From positions 1,116,001 to 1,180,000 of the forward strand of contig OY762939.1 in the NCBI GenBank assembly GCA_963666965.1: a stretch of 64,000 nt of DNA, in the 5' to 3' direction. The notes under the pieces are model-generated. The model saw only the letters and a program-made list of their open reading frames with translations. It did no database searches and had not been told where the DNA came from. Positions within the stretch are counted from its first letter, which is position 1; every line of letters starts with the position of its first letter. Of this stretch, positions 43,055 to 51,634 are shown one piece after another. The stretch comes from Proruminimicrobium sp963666965. Its GTDB lineage: Bacteria; Elusimicrobiota; Endomicrobiia; Endomicrobiales; Endomicrobiaceae. A program made the translations under genes and the position numbers.

Positions 43055-44338
43055 ATGACAAATAAATATAAGTTTGAAACATTACAATTACATGTAGGTC
43101 AGGAAACGGCTGATCCGGCGACAGATTCAAGAGCAGTTCCGATATATCTGACAACTTCATACGTTTTCAAAAATTCGGAGCAGGCTGCAAAAAGATTCGG
43201 ACTGGCGGAAGGCGGAAACATTTATACACGTTTAATGAACCCAACAACGGATGTATTTGAAAAAAGAATAGCGGCGCTTGAAGGCGGAGTGGGAGCATTG
43301 GCTACATCATCCGGTGCGGCGGCAGTAACTTATGCTATACAAAATATAGCACGTGCAGGCGATCATATAGTTTCGGCAAAAACTATTTACGGCGGCAGCT
43401 ATAATCTTTTTGCCAATACATTATCTGAAACAGGCATAGAAACTACTTTTATTGATGCCGATGATATCGTAAATTTTAAAAAAGCAATAAGAGATAATAC
43501 AAAAGCAATATTTATAGAAACGCTCGGCAATCCCAATTCAAGCATAATTGATGTTGATGCGGTTGCAAAAATAGCGCATGAGCACGGAATACCGTTGATA
43601 GTTGATAATACTTTTGCAACGCCTTATTTATTCAGACCGATAGAACACGGAGCAGATGTTGTTGTTCATTCGGCTACAAAATTTATAGGCGGACACGGTA
43701 CGGCTTTGGGCGGAGTTATAATAGACAGCGGAAAATTTGACTGGGCTCAGAATGATAAATTTCCCGGTCTTTCAAAACCTAATCCAAGCTATCACGGAGT
43801 CGTATTTACTCAGGCGGTAGGAAATCTTGCCTATATCATAAAGATAAGAACTACAATACTCAGAGATACGGGATCGGCTGTAAGTCCGTTTAATTCATTC
43901 TTATTTTTGCAGGGGCTTGAAACTTTATCACTCAGAGTTGAAAGACATGTTTACAATGCTTTAAAAGTTGTTGAATATCTTTCAAAACATTCTAAGGTTG
44001 AAAGAGTAAATCATCCTGCTTTACCGTCTGACAAATACAATACTTTGTATAAAAAATATTTCCCTAACGGAGCAGGTTCCATTTTTACATTTGAAATAAA
44101 AGGCGGCGAAGAGACAGCGAAAAAATTTATTGATAATCTGAAAATATTTTCGCTTCTTGCAAACGTTGCAGACGTCAAATCGCTTGTGATACATCCGGCT
44201 TCAACTACTCATTCACAGCTTAGCAAAGAGGAACTTGAAAATTCCGGAATTAAGCCTAATACGATTCGTTTGTCCGTAGGCACGGAACATATTGACGATA
44301 TTATTGCAGATTTGGATGAAGCATTTAAAAGTTTATAG
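43055..44338 (+). CDS. metY: O-acetylhomoserine/O-acetylserine sulfhydrylase (MetY family)
   Basis: PLP enzyme that joins sulfide to O-acetylhomoserine. At 427 residues it has the Cys/Met-metabolism fold, with VPIYLTTSYVF near 28-38, TSSGAAAVTYA near 86-96, a PLP-lysine region HSATKFIGGHG near 205-215 and the C-terminal SVGTEHIDDI. The start used is ATG 43055 with AAGGAG 7 nt upstream. An in-frame TTG at 42983, 5 nt after GGGAGG, would add 24 basic residues. cysK follows 11 nt after, so the pair supplies methionine and cysteine. Confidence 0.92.
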   Translation: MTNKYKFETLQLHVGQETADPATDSRAVPIYLTTSYVFKNSEQAAKRFGLAEGGNIYTRLMNPTTDVFEKRIAALEGGVGALATSSGAAAVTYAIQNIARAGDHIVSAKTIYGGSYNLFANTLSETGIETTFIDADDIVNFKKAIRDNTKAIFIETLGNPNSSIIDVDAVAKIAHEHGIPLIVDNTFATPYLFRPIEHGADVVVHSATKFIGGHGTALGGVIIDSGKFDWAQNDKFPGLSKPNPSYHGVVFTQAVGNLAYIIKIRTTILRDTGSAVSPFNSFLFLQGLETLSLRVERHVYNALKVVEYLSKHSKVERVNHPALPSDKYNTLYKKYFPNGAGSIFTFEIKGGEETAKKFIDNLKIFSLLANVADVKSLVIHPASTTHSQLSKEELENSGIKPNTIRLSVGTEHIDDIIADLDEAFKSL

Positions 44339-44349
44339 GAGATAAAACT

Positions 44350-45279
44350 ATGATGAAAATTTATAAAAAATTAACAGACTTAATAGGAAATACGCCGCTT
44401 TTGGAACTGACGGGATATGAGCAGGATAATAATCTTCAGTCTACGATTTTGGCAAAACTTGAATATTTTAATCCGGCAGGAAGCGTAAAAGACAGGATAG
44501 CGAAAGCTATGATTGAAGATGCCGAAAAAAAAGGATTGTTAAAAAAAGGTTCCGTAATCATTGAACCTACAAGCGGAAATACGGGAATAGGGCTTGCTTC
44601 TGTCGCGGCTGCAAAAGGATACAGAATAATTCTTACGATGCCAGAAACTATGAGTATTGAAAGAAGGAATCTGCTTAAAGCCTACGGTGCGGAACTTGTT
44701 TTGACCGACGGAACAAAAGGAATGAAAGGCGCTATTGAGAAATCAAAAGAGCTTGCGGCAAGCATTGCCAACAGTTTTATTCCGAGTCAGTTTACAAACC
44801 CGGCTAATCCTGCAATACATAAAGCAACTACTGCGGTTGAAATTTATAACGATACAGACGGAAAAGTTGATATTTTAGTCGCAGGAGTAGGAACAGGCGG
44901 AACGATAACCGGAGTAGGGGAATATTTAAAATCAAAAAATAAAAATATAAAAATTATAGCCGTTGAACCGGCCGATTCTCCCGTTTTGTCGCAGGGCAAA
45001 GCAGGCCCTCATAAAATTCAGGGTATAGGGGCTGGTTTTGTTCCGGATACATTGAATACAAAAATATATGATGAAATAATACCCGTGGCAAACGAAGATG
45101 CTTTTGAAACAGGAAGAAAACTTGCTCTAAGAGAAGGACTTCTTGTAGGAATATCGTCCGGAGCGGCTTTATTTGCAGCTACGCAGGTTGCAAAAAGGCC
45201 TGAAAATAAAAATAAAGTAATAGTAGTTATTTTGCCTGATACGGGCGAAAGATATTTATCAACCCCTTTGTTTGCGTAA
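44350..45279 (+). CDS. cysK: Cysteine synthase A (O-acetylserine sulfhydrylase)
   Basis: PLP enzyme making cysteine from O-acetylserine and sulfide. NPAGSVKDRIA near residues 38-48 carries the PLP lysine (Lys44). TSGNTGIGLA near 74-83 is the substrate loop, and GVGTGGTITGVG near 178-189 is the phosphate site. At 309 residues it is full length. AGGAG lies 8 nt before ATG 44350. It follows metY and is thus under the same promoter, operator and leader. Confidence 0.95.
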   Translation: MMKIYKKLTDLIGNTPLLELTGYEQDNNLQSTILAKLEYFNPAGSVKDRIAKAMIEDAEKKGLLKKGSVIIEPTSGNTGIGLASVAAAKGYRIILTMPETMSIERRNLLKAYGAELVLTDGTKGMKGAIEKSKELAASIANSFIPSQFTNPANPAIHKATTAVEIYNDTDGKVDILVAGVGTGGTITGVGEYLKSKNKNIKIIAVEPADSPVLSQGKAGPHKIQGIGAGFVPDTLNTKIYDEIIPVANEDAFETGRKLALREGLLVGISSGAALFAATQVAKRPENKNKVIVVILPDTGERYLSTPLFA

Positions 45280-45297
45280 ATTTTGCGCATAAAATGG

Positions 45298-45303
45298 TAG
45301 AAT
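45298..45303 (+). promoter_or_regulatory. -10 box (TAGAAT) 6 nt before mnmA
   Basis: TAGAAT leaves only 6 nt to ATG 45310, without a Shine-Dalgarno; another leaderless-type start. No good -35 seen. Confidence 0.35.
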
Positions 45304-45309
45304 AACGGT

Positions 45310-46377
45310 ATGAAAGCAATAATAGCAATGAGCGGCGGAGTGGACAGCTCCGTCGCAGCTTATCTTATCAAACAGCAGGGATATGAAACAGTAGGCGTTA
45401 CTCTTAAGCTGTTTTCAAATGAAGACATAGGAGAATGTGCAACTAAAACATGCTGTTCTCAAAAAGATGTTGAAGATGCCAGAAACGTTTGTTTTAAACT
45501 CGGCATAAAACATTATGTCTTTAATTTTAAGGATCAATTCAAAAAAGACGTTATAGCCAAATTTATAGACAGTTATCAAAAAGGTTTTACGCCTAACCCC
45601 TGCATAGACTGCAACCGTTTTATAAAATTTGACAGGCTTTTACAGAAAGCCGTAGAAATGGATTTTGATTATATGGTTACCGGCCATTATGCCGTAATCG
45701 AGTATGATAATGCGTCAAAAAGATATATATTGAAAAAGTCTGCCGACCAAAAGAAAGACCAAAGTTATGTTTTATACGGACTTACGCAGGAACAATTGTC
45801 AAAAACTTTGCTTCCTTTGGGTATGATGACAAAAAACGAAATACGAGATATAGCGGCCGAACATGATTTTATAAATGCAAAAAAACATGACAGCCAGGAT
45901 ATATGTTTTGTCCGCGACGGCAATTATTCAAAATTTATAGAAAATTATACCGGCAAAAAAAGTTCTGAAGGTAATTTTATAGATATTAACGGCAAGATAA
46001 TAGGGCGCCACGGCGGAATAATAAATTATACTATAGGGCAAAGAAAGGGGCTTGGCTTAACTTATCATAAAAGATTATTTGTCTGTGATAAAAATATAAA
46101 GAAAAATACTGTCACGCTGGGCGGGCCCGACGATTTATTTTCAAAAAGCCTTGAAGCATCGGATATCAATCTTATAGCATGTTCAAAGATCGATAAACCT
46201 ATCAGAGTAAAAGCAAAAATCAGATATAACCAGAAAGAAGAACCTGCCACTGTCGAACAGATTGGCAAAGATAAACTTCATATTGAGTTTGACTTTCCGC
46301 AAAGAGCCGTAACCAAAGGGCAGGCCGTTGTTTTGTATGACAATGATATTGTTGTCGGCGGCGGAACTATAATTTAA
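45310..46377 (+). CDS. mnmA: tRNA-specific 2-thiouridylase MnmA
   Basis: Thiolates U34 of tRNA-Lys/Glu/Gln using persulfide sulfur. The ATP PP-loop motif is AMSGGVDSSVAAYL (residues 5-18). The catalytic Cys sit in NPCIDCNR near 96-103 and in DSQDICFV near 193-200. The C-terminal beta domains follow IGQRKGLGL. At 355 residues it is complete. The stop codon abuts the stop of the minus-strand phosphoesterase with no base between them. Confidence 0.95.
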   Translation: MKAIIAMSGGVDSSVAAYLIKQQGYETVGVTLKLFSNEDIGECATKTCCSQKDVEDARNVCFKLGIKHYVFNFKDQFKKDVIAKFIDSYQKGFTPNPCIDCNRFIKFDRLLQKAVEMDFDYMVTGHYAVIEYDNASKRYILKKSADQKKDQSYVLYGLTQEQLSKTLLPLGMMTKNEIRDIAAEHDFINAKKHDSQDICFVRDGNYSKFIENYTGKKSSEGNFIDINGKIIGRHGGIINYTIGQRKGLGLTYHKRLFVCDKNIKKNTVTLGGPDDLFSKSLEASDINLIACSKIDKPIRVKAKIRYNQKEEPATVEQIGKDKLHIEFDFPQRAVTKGQAVVLYDNDIVVGGGTII

Positions 46378-46860
46378 TCAGCTTTCCAAATCTAAATCAA
46401 ATATTTCGGCATGATTGGTATTCGTATCAAGTATTGCCACAGTGCTTCTGCCGTATCTTCCGGCAGATACTTCGCCCGGATTTATAAAAAGCGCCTGCGG
46501 CGTTTTTTGAATATGAGGTTTGTGTGTATGTCCGTAGATTATATAATCAAATTTTTCTTCGGTGTTATAAAGACGGTGAGACAGAATAAATTTTTTGCCG
46601 TCAATCGTAAACGAATAAGGCTCGTTGTAAATATTTCCGAAAGGCTGTATTGTTTTTTCAAGATCAAAAGTATCTAAATCATTGTTACCGAATACGGCAA
46701 TCATAGGCATTTTTAGTTTTGAAAACAGCTTTGCAGACGATACAAAAGAAAAATCCCCGGCATGAAGAACAAGTTCTATCTGCCGGAGATTAAAAAATTC
46801 AACAGCTTTTATAATTTTGTCCGTATTGTTGTGGGTATCCGACAAAATTCCTATTTTCAT
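46378..46860 (-). CDS. YfcE/MJ0936-family metallophosphoesterase
   Basis: 160-residue calcineurin-like phosphoesterase. Metal-binding motifs are SDTHNN (7-12), HAGDF near 34-38, FGNND near 57-61 and YGHTHKPH near 108-115, then NPGE. Broad phosphodiesterase activity is known for this family; natural substrate unknown. Its ATG directly follows the stop of the NifU-like gene (no gap), so the two are co-transcribed. It converges with mnmA without spacer. Confidence 0.88.
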   Translation of the reverse strand: MKIGILSDTHNNTDKIIKAVEFFNLRQIELVLHAGDFSFVSSAKLFSKLKMPMIAVFGNNDLDTFDLEKTIQPFGNIYNEPYSFTIDGKKFILSHRLYNTEEKFDYIIYGHTHKPHIQKTPQALFINPGEVSAGRYGRSTVAILDTNTNHAEIFDLDLES

Positions 46861-47085
46861 TTACATTGCAACAACGTCTTTAACTTCAGGTACTGATTCC
46901 ATTATTGCTTTTTTTACGCCGTATTGAAGCGTCATTGTCGACATAGGGCATGAACCGCATGCGCCTGTAAGTCTTACTTTAACTATTCCTTCTTCCGATA
47001 CGCTTACTAATTCAACGTTTCCGCCGTCTGCCAACAGGTGTGGTCTTACTTTGTTTAAGGCTGCTTCTACTTTTTCTTTTAACAT
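46861..47085 (-). CDS. NifU C-terminal (Nfu)-like Fe-S scaffold protein
   Basis: 74 residues comprising one Nfu domain: LNKVRPHLLADGGNVELV, then the cluster-binding CGSC motif (Cys43/Cys46) in GACGSCPMSTMTLQ. It carries or delivers [4Fe-4S] clusters. AAGGAG lies before ATG 47085. It forms an operon with the phosphoesterase. The genome has many Fe-S enzymes (hydrogenase, LeuC, radical SAM) that need such a carrier. Confidence 0.93.
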   Translation of the reverse strand: MLKEKVEAALNKVRPHLLADGGNVELVSVSEEGIVKVRLTGACGSCPMSTMTLQYGVKKAIMESVPEVKDVVAM

Positions 47086-47144
47086 TTTATCTCTCCTTAC
47101 TTCTTATTTTATTATAGCGACCGCAATATTTTGGCTGCAGTTTT

Positions 47145-47290
47145 GTAATTTTAAAGCTCATTTACCGCTTCACCTAATTGTAAACTTCACTTTAAAATTA
47201 CTTCACTTCGCTCAAAATCTTGCCGGTCTTAACGACATATTAAGGTCGCAAAATACTTCGGTTCGCCACAAATCTTAAATCCTAACGACA
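47145..47290. repeat. Structured intergenic repeat, copy 2
   Basis: Arms GTAATTTTAAAG (47145-47156) and CTTTAAAATTAC (47190-47201) enclose TTTAC (47161-47165) / GTAAA (47180-47184), the same nested layout as 8018-8074. The right flank repeats CTTCG, GGTCTTAACGACA, AAAATACTTCGGTTCG and AATCTTAAAT. Two stem pairs differ from copy 1 by compensating changes on both arms. Confidence 0.7.
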
Positions 47291-47355
47291 ACAACCAAAC
47301 TACTCCATGTATTTTATTAAATTTTTAGCTATAAAGGAAGAAGAATTTTGTTTGA

Positions 47356-47384
47356 TTGTTATTCTGTAAAAAATGTAGTAAAAT
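47356..47384 (+). promoter_or_regulatory. Promoter of the DUF4177/TPR gene
   Basis: TTGTTA (47356-47361), 17-bp spacer, TAAAAT (47379-47384). It follows the repeat in the 375-bp gap before the gene; AAGGAGG lies before ATG 47461. Confidence 0.5.
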
Positions 47385-47460
47385 CCGAATTATATAGAAT
47401 CCAATTTGTAAATTTATATAAATATATAATTGAGCACAACTAAAAAAGGAGGCTGTTATT

Positions 47461-48012
47461 ATGTACGAGTATAAAGTTTTAGATGGTTCTTTTGTCGCAG
47501 GAAATGATAGAGATTTTGCAAATACATTAGAATATACATTAAATTCTATGCAACAAAATGGATGGGAATTTTATTGTCAATCTAATATAGATCAATTTAT
47601 TGCTCCTGGATGTTTATCAGCATTATTTGGTAAAAAAACAGAAACAATATCACATCAGACATTTGTTTTTAGAAGATTGAAAAAAGGGAATACTGATGAA
47701 TTAAAAACTAAAAAAACAAACGATGATATTCTAGAAAATAAATTAGAACAAAGTAAAAATTGTAAAAAATCAATCATAAATTCTAAAGAAGAAAATGTTT
47801 ATTATAATAGAGGTGTTGTGAATTATAATTTAAAAAAATATGAAGAGGCAATCAAAGATTTTGATAGTGCTATTGAATTAGAACCTTATAATGCAAATAT
47901 TTATTGTTGTAGAGGGAATGCAAAAAATGCTTTAGAACAATATGAGGAAGCAACAAGAGATTTTGATAAGGCAATGGAATTAGATCCAAATATTATCTTA
48001 GAGGAAAAGTAA
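47461..48012 (+). CDS. DUF4177-like N-terminus plus TPR repeats, probably acquired
   Basis: 183 residues. The first ~75 look like DUF4177 (MYEYKVLDGSFV, then MQQNGWEFYCQ and FVFRRLKK). A Lys/Asn-rich linker follows, then two TPR units (YYNRGVVNYNLKKYEEAIKD and IYCCRGNAKNALEQYEEATR). No signal peptide. Base use is more AT-rich than neighbours (14 G/C in 47521-47580), and it lies next to repeat copy 2, both suggesting insertion. Function unknown, probably protein binding. Confidence 0.7.
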   Translation: MYEYKVLDGSFVAGNDRDFANTLEYTLNSMQQNGWEFYCQSNIDQFIAPGCLSALFGKKTETISHQTFVFRRLKKGNTDELKTKKTNDDILENKLEQSKNCKKSIINSKEENVYYNRGVVNYNLKKYEEAIKDFDSAIELEPYNANIYCCRGNAKNALEQYEEATRDFDKAMELDPNIILEEK

Positions 48013-48036
48013 AAATATTTAACTTTTTTTATAAAC

Positions 48037-49959
48037 TTATAAATTCCAATCATTATTTGAGGCGTCAGAGGGCATGCGCCAGTCGCCGCGGGGGCTTAAA
48101 CTGATTGAACCGACTTTCGGTCCGTCCGGTACGCAGTTTCTCTTAAACTGCGCGTTAAAAAATCTCTTGTAAAAAAGGTCAAGCCATTTTTTAATTACGG
48201 TATCGTCATATTTATTCTTAAAAGCGTTCTGTGCGAGATAAAAAATCTTTTCAGGCGTAAAATTCCAGCGGATATGATGATATATGAAAAAATCGTGAAG
48301 TTCGTAAGGTCCTATAATATCTTCGGTTTTTTGTGCAATGTCGCCTTTTTCATCAGGAGGAAGAAGTTCCGGTGAAATGGCGGTATTGCAGATTGATTCA
48401 AGAGTTTGTCTGCATGATTTAAATTCATCCCATAAACTTGCCTGATGCACCAAATATTTTACAAGCGTTTTAGGTACCGAGCAATTAACGTTATACATGC
48501 TCATATGGTCTGCATTATACGTGCAAAAGCCTAAAGCAAGTTCAGATAAATCACCTGTTCCCAGAACAATTTTATTTGTTTTATTGGCGTAATCCATAAG
48601 AATTTGAGTGCGTTCTCTTGCCTGAGAGTTTTCATAAGTGACTGAACGGTCATTTTCCGGCAATCCGATATCTTTAAAATGCTGAATACAGGCTGCCGCA
48701 ATAGATATTTCCTGCTTATCAATGCCGAGTTCATCCATAAGTTTAACTGCGTTATTTTTTGTTCTGTTTGTTGTACCAAATCCCGGCATTGTAATGCCTG
48801 TTATTGTTTTTCTGTCCCAGCCCAGCTTATCAACAGCTCTTACTGCCACAACAAGAGCAAGAGTCGAATCAAGTCCGCCGGATACTCCTATTACGATTCC
48901 TTTTGTTTTGCTTGTTTCAAGACGCGTCATAAGCCCGTTAACCTGAATATTTAAAATTTCTTCGGCGCGTTCTTTCATTTTATCATCTGTTTTAGGCACA
49001 AAAGGAGCAGGATCAATATAACGGTTTAATTTTTTCGGCTGTTGAGCAGAATCAAGATTAATTTCTATCGTTTTCATTTTTCCGTTTAAAACGTCGTAAA
49101 AATGATCAGCCTGATCTCCGAAAGTTGTAAATTTGCGGCGCTCATTTTCTAATTTGTTTATATCAAAATCTGCAAAAATTTTTGTTCCTTCACGCTGATA
49201 TAGTTCTGTTTCGGCAAGCATAATCCCGTATTCAAAAGCCAGACAATGCCCTGAAAATACGACATCGGAAGTCGATTCCGTCGGTCCTGCTGCCGCATAA
49301 AGATATGAGCAGACGTTTCTTGATGAGTTTTGGCTTACAAGTTCACGACGGTATGCGGCTTTTCCGACTGTCTCGGTGGAGGCTGACGGGTTTAAAATAA
49401 GAGCCGCTCCCATAATACTCAGACGCGAAGATGGGGGAATCGGCATCCATAAATCTTCGCAGATTTCAATGCCTGTTTTGAATGATAAATTACCAATTGA
49501 GATATTAAATAAAATATTCGGATTAAAAATTATTCCCTTATAGTCGGAATCTATATCAAATCCCGAATGAAACCATCTGCGCTCATAATATTCTTTATGG
49601 TTAGGAAGATACGATTTAGGGATAAATGCTTTTATTTTTCCGTCTGCAATTACTGCCGCAACATTCCAAAGCCTGGATTGGTGATAAAGAGGAAGTCCGA
49701 CAACGGCTATTATATCTTTTGTTTCAAGAGCGATTTTATCAAGAGCTTCTTCTGATTTTTTTAATAAGATATCCTGCTGAAACAGATCTCCGCATGTATA
49801 TCCCGTCAAAGAAAGTTCAGGAAATAATATGATTGACGCATTTTGTTTTTTTGCAGATTTTATATCGGAAAGAATCTGATTTGTATTGAATTCGATGTCG
49901 GCAATTTTAATTCTGGGAGAGCACGCGCATGTTCTGATAAAACCGTATTTGCTGATCAT
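48037..49959 (-). CDS. nadE: Glutamine-dependent NAD+ synthetase
   Basis: 640 residues. An N-terminal carbon-nitrogen hydrolase (glutaminase) domain has FPELSLTGYTCGDLF near 46-60, the lysine near PKSYLPNHKEYYE, and the nucleophile in EICEDLW near 166-172. The C-terminal synthetase domain has the PP-loop GVSGGLDSTLALVV near 355-368. This long two-domain type is the glutamine-using enzyme. It is convergent with the TPR gene. No strong Shine-Dalgarno is evident; upstream bases 49960-50202 contain a possible third repeat copy. Confidence 0.94.
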   Translation of the reverse strand: MISKYGFIRTCACSPRIKIADIEFNTNQILSDIKSAKKQNASIILFPELSLTGYTCGDLFQQDILLKKSEEALDKIALETKDIIAVVGLPLYHQSRLWNVAAVIADGKIKAFIPKSYLPNHKEYYERRWFHSGFDIDSDYKGIIFNPNILFNISIGNLSFKTGIEICEDLWMPIPPSSRLSIMGAALILNPSASTETVGKAAYRRELVSQNSSRNVCSYLYAAAGPTESTSDVVFSGHCLAFEYGIMLAETELYQREGTKIFADFDINKLENERRKFTTFGDQADHFYDVLNGKMKTIEINLDSAQQPKKLNRYIDPAPFVPKTDDKMKERAEEILNIQVNGLMTRLETSKTKGIVIGVSGGLDSTLALVVAVRAVDKLGWDRKTITGITMPGFGTTNRTKNNAVKLMDELGIDKQEISIAAACIQHFKDIGLPENDRSVTYENSQARERTQILMDYANKTNKIVLGTGDLSELALGFCTYNADHMSMYNVNCSVPKTLVKYLVHQASLWDEFKSCRQTLESICNTAISPELLPPDEKGDIAQKTEDIIGPYELHDFFIYHHIRWNFTPEKIFYLAQNAFKNKYDDTVIKKWLDLFYKRFFNAQFKRNCVPDGPKVGSISLSPRGDWRMPSDASNNDWNL

Positions 49960-50036
49960 ATCTTCTCCGACAAAAAAGATGGGAGTAAATTTTTGCAGTA
50001 TTTTATAGATATTTATAAATTTTTTGTTGATAATTT

Positions 50037-50160
50037 TTATTTTAGACTAGGCAACAAAATATAATATCTGTTTTCGAAGTATTTTGTGAAGATTTTTAAT
50101 TTTATTTTAGACGAGGTATACCTAGCAAAGCCGAGCGTTAGCGAGAGGGGTATCCGAAGT
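50037..50160. repeat. Possible third copy of the repeat family
   Basis: Contains CGAAGTATTTTGTGAAGATTTT (reverse of the AAAATACTTCG flank of copies 1 and 2), and a direct repeat TTATTTTAGACTAGG / TTATTTTAGACGAGG about 65 bp apart. A CG-rich segment follows (around 50125-50155). The gap 49960-50202 between nadE and tRNA-Arg holds nothing else recognised. Confidence 0.4.
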
Positions 50161-50202
50161 TCAAAAAAAATTAAAAAGAACACAAAAGACAAAGAAAAAT
50201 AA

Positions 50203-50276
50203 CGCGCCCAAGAGGAGTTGAACCTCTAACCTTTTGATTCGTAGTCAAACGCTCTATCCAATTGAGCTATGGGCGC
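50203..50276 (-). tRNA. tRNA-Arg (anticodon ACG)
   Basis: Reverse strand cloverleaf: acceptor GCGCCCA/TGGGCGC, D arm GCTC..GAGC, anticodon stem TTTGA/TCAAA with loop CTACGAA (anticodon ACG), T arm AGAGG-TTCAACT-CCTCT. The CCA end is not encoded. Confidence 0.93.
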
Positions 50277-50340
50277 AACTAAAACACGAGTATTTTATCA
50301 AAATAATCTTTTCATAACAAATTTAATATGCGGTTAAAAA

Positions 50341-50375
50341 ATAAAATCCCGCCGTAAAAACCGGCGGGATAATGT
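50341..50375 (-). terminator. Terminator of the DUF3034-like gene
   Basis: ATCCCGCCG and CGGCGGGAT form a GC-rich stem with loop TAAAAA; on the minus strand it is followed by TTTTATTT. Confidence 0.85.
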
Positions 50376-50392
50376 GTGCAATATAATTTTAT

Positions 50393-51232
50393 TTAAAAAG
50401 CATATTGTATGCTTGATACAAATCCGTTGCCCAGACCGACTTCACTGGTTGATTTGTAGTCGCCGGCATTAACAAGCGCCAAAACAATAGTAAGATTATT
50501 ATTGGCTGTCCACGCAACATGCGTATTCCAATAGTTTGCATCTTTCCAGTCGGAATAATTTGCGCCCTGTTTGTATTCAAAGCCGGCGATTAACCCGAGC
50601 GGGAAAATAATATCTATATTGCCGAATCCTGTTAATTTGCTGTCTTTGTCATATCCGAATACTCCGGTCGCTTTTGCTTTTGTTGAAAGCAATCCGCCTG
50701 AAATCAATACGGGTCTTGGAAGACTTGTAATTAGTTTTGTCGCAACGCCGTAATAATCTGCGCCTGTATCGTCGCTTCCGGGGCCTACATTTGAAGTCTG
50801 TTTAAATATCGCGCCTACAGAAACGGCAGGCACATAATTTGTATCAAAAGAATTTTCTTTTAAAACCAGAAGTTTTGCGCCGATATTGTGTTTGTGGATT
50901 GACTTTGAATTTTCAGGATTTACCGTCTCATATCCGTAGGAAACTTCAAGTCTGTCAAAAAAAGTATCGGCAATACCTATTGCAGTCCAGTCAACTTTAA
51001 CATCGCTCAAGTTAACATACCATGAGCCTATTCTCGGTTTTGAGGCAACTTTTTTGCCGTCAATTTTTAATCCTGCATCTTCGCCTGAATCTGCAAGATA
51101 GGCCAGCGGATTAAAAGCTATTCCGCCGACGCCTTCAAGATTTGTCAGAGGCGGTCCGGCAAAAACATATTTTGCTACTAACACAACTGCTAAAATTGCA
51201 ATTACTCTTACTGCTGAATTGAATTTCTTCAT
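50393..51232 (-). CDS. DUF3034-like outer-membrane protein
   Basis: 279 residues with an N-terminal signal peptide (VIAILAVVLVAKYVFA) and GPPLTNLEGVGGIAFNPLAY directly after the cleavage site, the pattern I associate with DUF3034. The remainder alternates strands with aromatic ends and finishes in YAF, as in outer-membrane barrels. I use the ATG at 51232 (AGGAG 8 nt upstream); the longer frame to 51271 lacks a ribosome site. Function unknown. A terminator follows the gene. Confidence 0.68.
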   Translation of the reverse strand: MKKFNSAVRVIAILAVVLVAKYVFAGPPLTNLEGVGGIAFNPLAYLADSGEDAGLKIDGKKVASKPRIGSWYVNLSDVKVDWTAIGIADTFFDRLEVSYGYETVNPENSKSIHKHNIGAKLLVLKENSFDTNYVPAVSVGAIFKQTSNVGPGSDDTGADYYGVATKLITSLPRPVLISGGLLSTKAKATGVFGYDKDSKLTGFGNIDIIFPLGLIAGFEYKQGANYSDWKDANYWNTHVAWTANNNLTIVLALVNAGDYKSTSEVGLGNGFVSSIQYAF

Positions 51233-51351
51233 TTTTAAGTCTCCTGTTTTTTTGTATTTTTCGTGTTTCAAATCCCAGTTGACCGGTTATATGTACACTT
51301 TTATTTTTTTATGCTCTGCGGTTATCCGCTGAGGATGCTTCAAATTTAATC

Positions 51352-51534
51352 TTATATTCCACCTCCTTCATCAACATTCCAAATATCATCAAAACGCTGT
51401 TTCTTTGATATTTCAATTTGAGTTATTCTTTTGTTGTGCACGGTAATGATTACCGTTCCGTATGATAATTTTTCTACAGCATCACGAATATCTTTTATTA
51501 TTCCGTCATTTACTATATTTTCTTTTAAACTCAT
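51352..51534 (-). CDS. YezD/DUF2292 family protein
   Basis: 60 residues with the DUF2292 core (IRDAVEKLSYGTVIITV, then HNKRITQIEISKKQRF). Members are often found near sulfur-assimilation genes (family knowledge from memory). The start is ATG 51534 with GGGAG 8 nt before it; the longer frame reaches into a terminator. Upstream are, in order, a promoter with an Rrf2-like site, a Met/Cys-rich short ORF and a terminator, so expression is probably attenuated. The biochemical role is unknown. Confidence 0.75.
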   Translation of the reverse strand: MSLKENIVNDGIIKDIRDAVEKLSYGTVIITVHNKRITQIEISKKQRFDDIWNVDEGGGI

Positions 51535-51562
51535 TTTATATCTCCCGATTTTATTTAAAAAT

Positions 51563-51603
51563 AAAAAAACCACTAACCTTTTATATCTATTTGGTAGTGG
51601 TTT
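51563..51603 (-). terminator. Terminator/attenuator hairpin before yezD
   Basis: AAACCACTA-CC pairs with GG-TAGTGGTTT around an AT-rich loop; the minus strand then reads TTTTTTTAT. It lies 31 nt after the short ORF's stop and 28 nt before the yezD start. Confidence 0.75.
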
Positions 51604-51634
51604 GCCTTTTATACTATTAAGTTATTATTATAAA

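Noticed and set aside
47306..47368. 20-codon ORF (starting ATG 47306) before the DUF4177/TPR gene, considered as a third leader peptide
   Set aside because: No ribosome site, no operator beside it, and it overlaps the proposed promoter, so it is unlikely to be translated.
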